Source: DASUEB01 sp036275295
GTDB taxonomy: Bacteria; Bacteroidota; Bacteroidia; Flavobacteriales_D; Luteibaculaceae
DNA length: 24,999 bases
NCBI GenBank assembly: GCA_036275295.1
Contig: DASUEB010000072.1
Location: forward strand, 1 to 24,999
Direction: 5' to 3'
A program made the translations under genes and the position numbers. A model generated the notes under the pieces. It was given only the letters and a program-made list of their open reading frames with translations. It did no database searches and was not told the origin of the DNA. Shown here one piece after another: positions 22,308 to 24,999 of the stretch (position 1 is the stretch's first letter; the number at the start of each line of letters is the position of its first letter).

Positions 22308-24999
22308 TTAGTGCATAAGCCTGATAGCCCAAGATTTTTCACTGCCTTTGGCAGAAAGAATAAGGATTTGCTGATTTGGATAAACTGGCAAGGTATTGTG
22401 AACGCCACTGCTCAATTTTCCACTCCAAAGCATTCGGCCAGCTGCATCGGTTACCGTTGTATTCCACGTCTGATCAGCGCCCCCAATAAAAACCTGAATG
22501 CCATCACTAGCGCTGTTCACGCTGGTATTTTCAGGAGCGGCTTGATTTCCAATACCAGTGGTATTCAGGATTTGGATTTCACGGGTCACCTCTCCACCTG
22601 AACATTCAAACTCATTTTTTGACTCTAGGCTAATGGTGTACAAGCCTGGAGTGTCGAAGAAATAAAGTGGGTTTTTGGCCGCCGTTACAAAACCATCGCT
22701 AAACCTCCACAGTTGCGAGCTGGCACCAATCGATGTGTTTTCAATTGGAATAAATTGGTTCTGACGCCACTCTGCGGGGGCGCTAAAGCTGGAAATGACT
22801 TCAGGATATGACTCGATGGTGAAATTAAACGAATTCGATAAACAGCTGATCAACCCGCGGTTATTTACCAAGGTGTAGTTTCCTCGGCCTAGGTTGAGGC
22901 TCACCGGAATGGCAGGACCCACTATGGAGTCAAACACAACTCCGTTGCGCAACAAAGTAAAATCAACTTCGTTGGCCAAGCCGGTAAGGTCAATTTCCAA
23001 CTTGCCGTTGTTGTCGTCGAAACAAATGGCGTCACTGGTTTCAACCGCACTCACCAGCGATCGCTTGATGTTTAGAATAAATCGAACGCCGCGGAAAGCG
23101 GGTGTGCTCTCAAACTCAATTGCCGTGTCGGCCACAACTGGGAAGGTAAGGCCGGTAAAGACATCGGTAATTGAAATGCATCCAAAGGTTTCGAGCAATT
23201 GGGCAACGTTGCTAATCGCAAAGGTTGCCGTACCGGCCTTGGGAGTGAACACCTCCAAAGGCAATTGCGTCTCGGCTTGTTTGTCAGAGAAGGCATTCAC
23301 CCAACAATTCATGGATTCGGCATTCAACGTAAAGTTGAGGTTCGGGCCGTCGGTGATTTCGCCGAATCGAGCAATGTCGAACAAAACATCATGTCCTTCG
23401 TTGGCCTCGGGAAAGGGGTGTGCCCAAATCTGATCGGTGCGATTGCCTTGGGTTAGTTTGAGCGACAATTTGAGCTTGTTGTAATCAACGCCCTGGCTCT
23501 TGTAAAACGCTGAGGCCTGTTGATCTACTTTGTGCGACTCTTTGATGGTAAGGTCGAAAGAAGTGTTGTTGCTGGTGGCACTGTAAGCCTTGAGCCAAAA
23601 ACCTTGATTGGCGGGTATGATATTGGTCTCAAAGGCATGCGAAGAAACGCCAGTGAATGAGTTGAAGAAAGAGTAACTGTCTTCCGGGTCATTGGGAACA
23701 CCGGTGTCAGCTGGGCGCCACATATAAACCGCAGGGCGCAATGACTTGTTGGTAAACAACAGCGCATTTGACGGATCGTTGGCAATCTTGGTCCACGAGA
23801 TGGGGCAAGGATAAGGGTTTCCAATAAAATTCCATCCGTCGTCGTTGAGTCGGTCTGTTCCGCCGGCAGTAAAACCTAGTTTGTACACAATATCCCCAAT
23901 GTTAAAAAGGCCCGTATCGCTGAGGGTGAATTGCACACCGGCATTGGATCCCGCATAAACCCTCCAGCCTGCGGAAGTGAGCTTGGTGCCCTCCATGGTT
24001 ACAATGGGGTTGTCGATGGAAGTGGCTGGGTAGAAGCCTTGGTTGAAATGACCTGCAACCGCCTCGTTGTACTTATAGGCGTTTTTGAAACTAAAAGTGG
24101 GAAATTGACTGCCTGGGAAACCCGTCATTCGCAAGCCGGCATTCTGAAACGACCTCAACGTAACCCCTTTGATAGGCGAGGTAAAATCGCGGTAGTTTGC
24201 CGCAGGAAGCGCGATGTACTTACGCACTACTGCTTTGCCAACGGGGTTGCCCAAATAGTTGAATTGAAAACTGGTAGGCACAGCAGCCAGGTATCCGGTA
24301 TAGGTCGCGTTCGAGGAGAACTCGAGGATGGCATTTTGATTGACGTTGAGTCGGCCGTTGGAAGCTACACTCAACTTGCCCAAAATTTTAACGATGTCGT
24401 TGGCAGCGATGTCTCTTTTGTAATTCCCTAAGCCGTCTCTCCTTAGAAAGGTAAGGTTGCCATACGGTTCAAATTGGCCGCTGGTGTTTTTCAGGCCGTA
24501 TACCCGCTGATCGCTTCCATTCTCGGTGTAGCTGAACGTAGATGTGGGGTGAATGGAGAAATTAGCATCGAGCGCTGAGAAGTCCTGTTGAACCTCAACA
24601 AAAGTGCCTGCTGAGATGATTACTCGCTTAGAAAGCGCATTATTCATCACCAAAGGCACTCCCGGCGAAAACTGCATGGTGCCTTCTAAGAGCTGTATTT
24701 CATTCACCTTGATAGTAGTGTTGTTGATAGCTCCCACCGTTTTGGTGACATTGCCGTATAGTTTCACAATGGGATAATTAAACGCCGCAGTCATTACGCT
24801 TGAATTTGCGGTAAGACGGTACTCCACAATAGCCGATGGCGCCATGGTTGCCGCGTAAGCTCCCGATACCAAATGAGCGGGAAAATTGGTTGCAGTAGAT
24901 AAACTTAAAACCCCGTTGTTGTCTACGAAGATCTGACCTGCTCTGCGGTTCGCCCCGTTGAGGTTGAAGTTGGCCATATCTAGTTTGCCATTCGACTCC
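22308..24999 (-). CDS. Large secreted PKD-domain protein, probable T9SS substrate (5'-partial)
   Basis: At least 897 residues are in the window; the frame is open to the edge, and the ATG at 24977 has coding-like sequence before it (ESNGKLD), so the true start and any signal peptide lie outside. The visible N-terminal part is rich in G, N, T and beta-strand repeats, typical of surface adhesin-like proteins. Counting from that ATG, a PKD-like domain spans about 723-805 (SQLWRFSDGF, FFDTPGLYTISLESKNEFEC). The last ~84 residues (VTDAAGRMLWSGKLSSGVHN, ILILSAKGSEKSWAIRLMH) look like a type IX secretion C-terminal sorting domain, although the usual KxIVK ending is altered. It is probably exported and attached to the cell surface. 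No enzymatic motif was recognised. A strong terminator follows 20 bases after the stop. Confidence 0.75.
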   Translation of the reverse strand, partial: ESNGKLDMANFNLNGANRRAGQIFVDNNGVLSLSTATNFPAHLVSGAYAATMAPSAIVEYRLTANSSVMTAAFNYPIVKLYGNVTKTVGAINNTTIKVNEIQLLEGTMQFSPGVPLVMNNALSKRVIISAGTFVEVQQDFSALDANFSIHPTSTFSYTENGSDQRVYGLKNTSGQFEPYGNLTFLRRDGLGNYKRDIAANDIVKILGKLSVASNGRLNVNQNAILEFSSNATYTGYLAAVPTSFQFNYLGNPVGKAVVRKYIALPAANYRDFTSPIKGVTLRSFQNAGLRMTGFPGSQFPTFSFKNAYKYNEAVAGHFNQGFYPATSIDNPIVTMEGTKLTSAGWRVYAGSNAGVQFTLSDTGLFNIGDIVYKLGFTAGGTDRLNDDGWNFIGNPYPCPISWTKIANDPSNALLFTNKSLRPAVYMWRPADTGVPNDPEDSYSFFNSFTGVSSHAFETNIIPANQGFWLKAYSATSNNTSFDLTIKESHKVDQQASAFYKSQGVDYNKLKLSLKLTQGNRTDQIWAHPFPEANEGHDVLFDIARFGEITDGPNLNFTLNAESMNCWVNAFSDKQAETQLPLEVFTPKAGTATFAISNVAQLLETFGCISITDVFTGLTFPVVADTAIEFESTPAFRGVRFILNIKRSLVSAVETSDAICFDDNNGKLEIDLTGLANEVDFTLLRNGVVFDSIVGPAIPVSLNLGRGNYTLVNNRGLISCLSNSFNFTIESYPEVISSFSAPAEWRQNQFIPIENTSIGASSQLWRFSDGFVTAAKNPLYFFDTPGLYTISLESKNEFECSGGEVTREIQILNTTGIGNQAAPENTSVNSASDGIQVFIGGADQTWNTTVTDAAGRMLWSGKLSSGVHNTLPVYPNQQILILSAKGSEKSWAIRLMH

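Overview
The window looks like chromosomal DNA of a Bacteroidota bacterium, probably Flavobacteriales-like. The evidence is the conserved minus-strand order acpP-fabF-rnc-IPExxxVDY gene-pyk, start sites without Shine-Dalgarno sequences, promoter elements of the Bacteroidota TTTG / TAnnTTTG type, and a secreted PKD-domain protein with a probable type IX secretion (T9SS) tail. Coding density is high. I saw no IS element, prophage, CRISPR array or obvious transferred block.

Region 1 (1-5148, plus strand) is a compact four-gene unit: a membrane-anchored HEAT-repeat protein, a processive family-2 glycosyltransferase, a soluble triple-PAS hybrid histidine kinase and a stand-alone HPt protein. It reads as a polysaccharide synthase with its own phosphorelay. 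The receiving response regulator is not in the window. A bidirectional hairpin terminator (5313-5340) separates it from a minus-strand pair (5363-6293): a small anchored protein and a truncated haemoglobin with an export signal.

Region 2 (about 6294-6865) is a gene-poor stretch followed by a minus-strand tRNA-Arg(CCT) with its own -7 element and terminator.

Region 3 (7070-11916, minus strand) is the housekeeping operon acpP-fabF-rnc-IPExxxVDY-pyk, with a good promoter candidate in front of acpP. Upstream of it lies a flavoprotein with all three lid residues of iodotyrosine (halotyrosine) deiodinase. Diverging from it is purN-rnhA-acyltransferase (12021-13677, plus). This converges on a minus-strand pair: an M23 metallopeptidase homologue and a lipoamide-dehydrogenase-like flavoprotein that has lost both redox cysteines.

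Region 4 (15920-22131) is the most unusual part. It holds a large exported TPR protein ending in an intact CHAT (caspase-like) protease domain, an exported FecR-like protein with an apparent C-terminal TPR-like segment, and a CHASE2 membrane protein without any output domain. All three are predicted to face the periplasm, so the locus may be an extracytoplasmic sensing-plus-protease module. The window ends inside a large secreted adhesin-like protein on the minus strand (22308 to beyond 24999), preceded in the window by its terminator.
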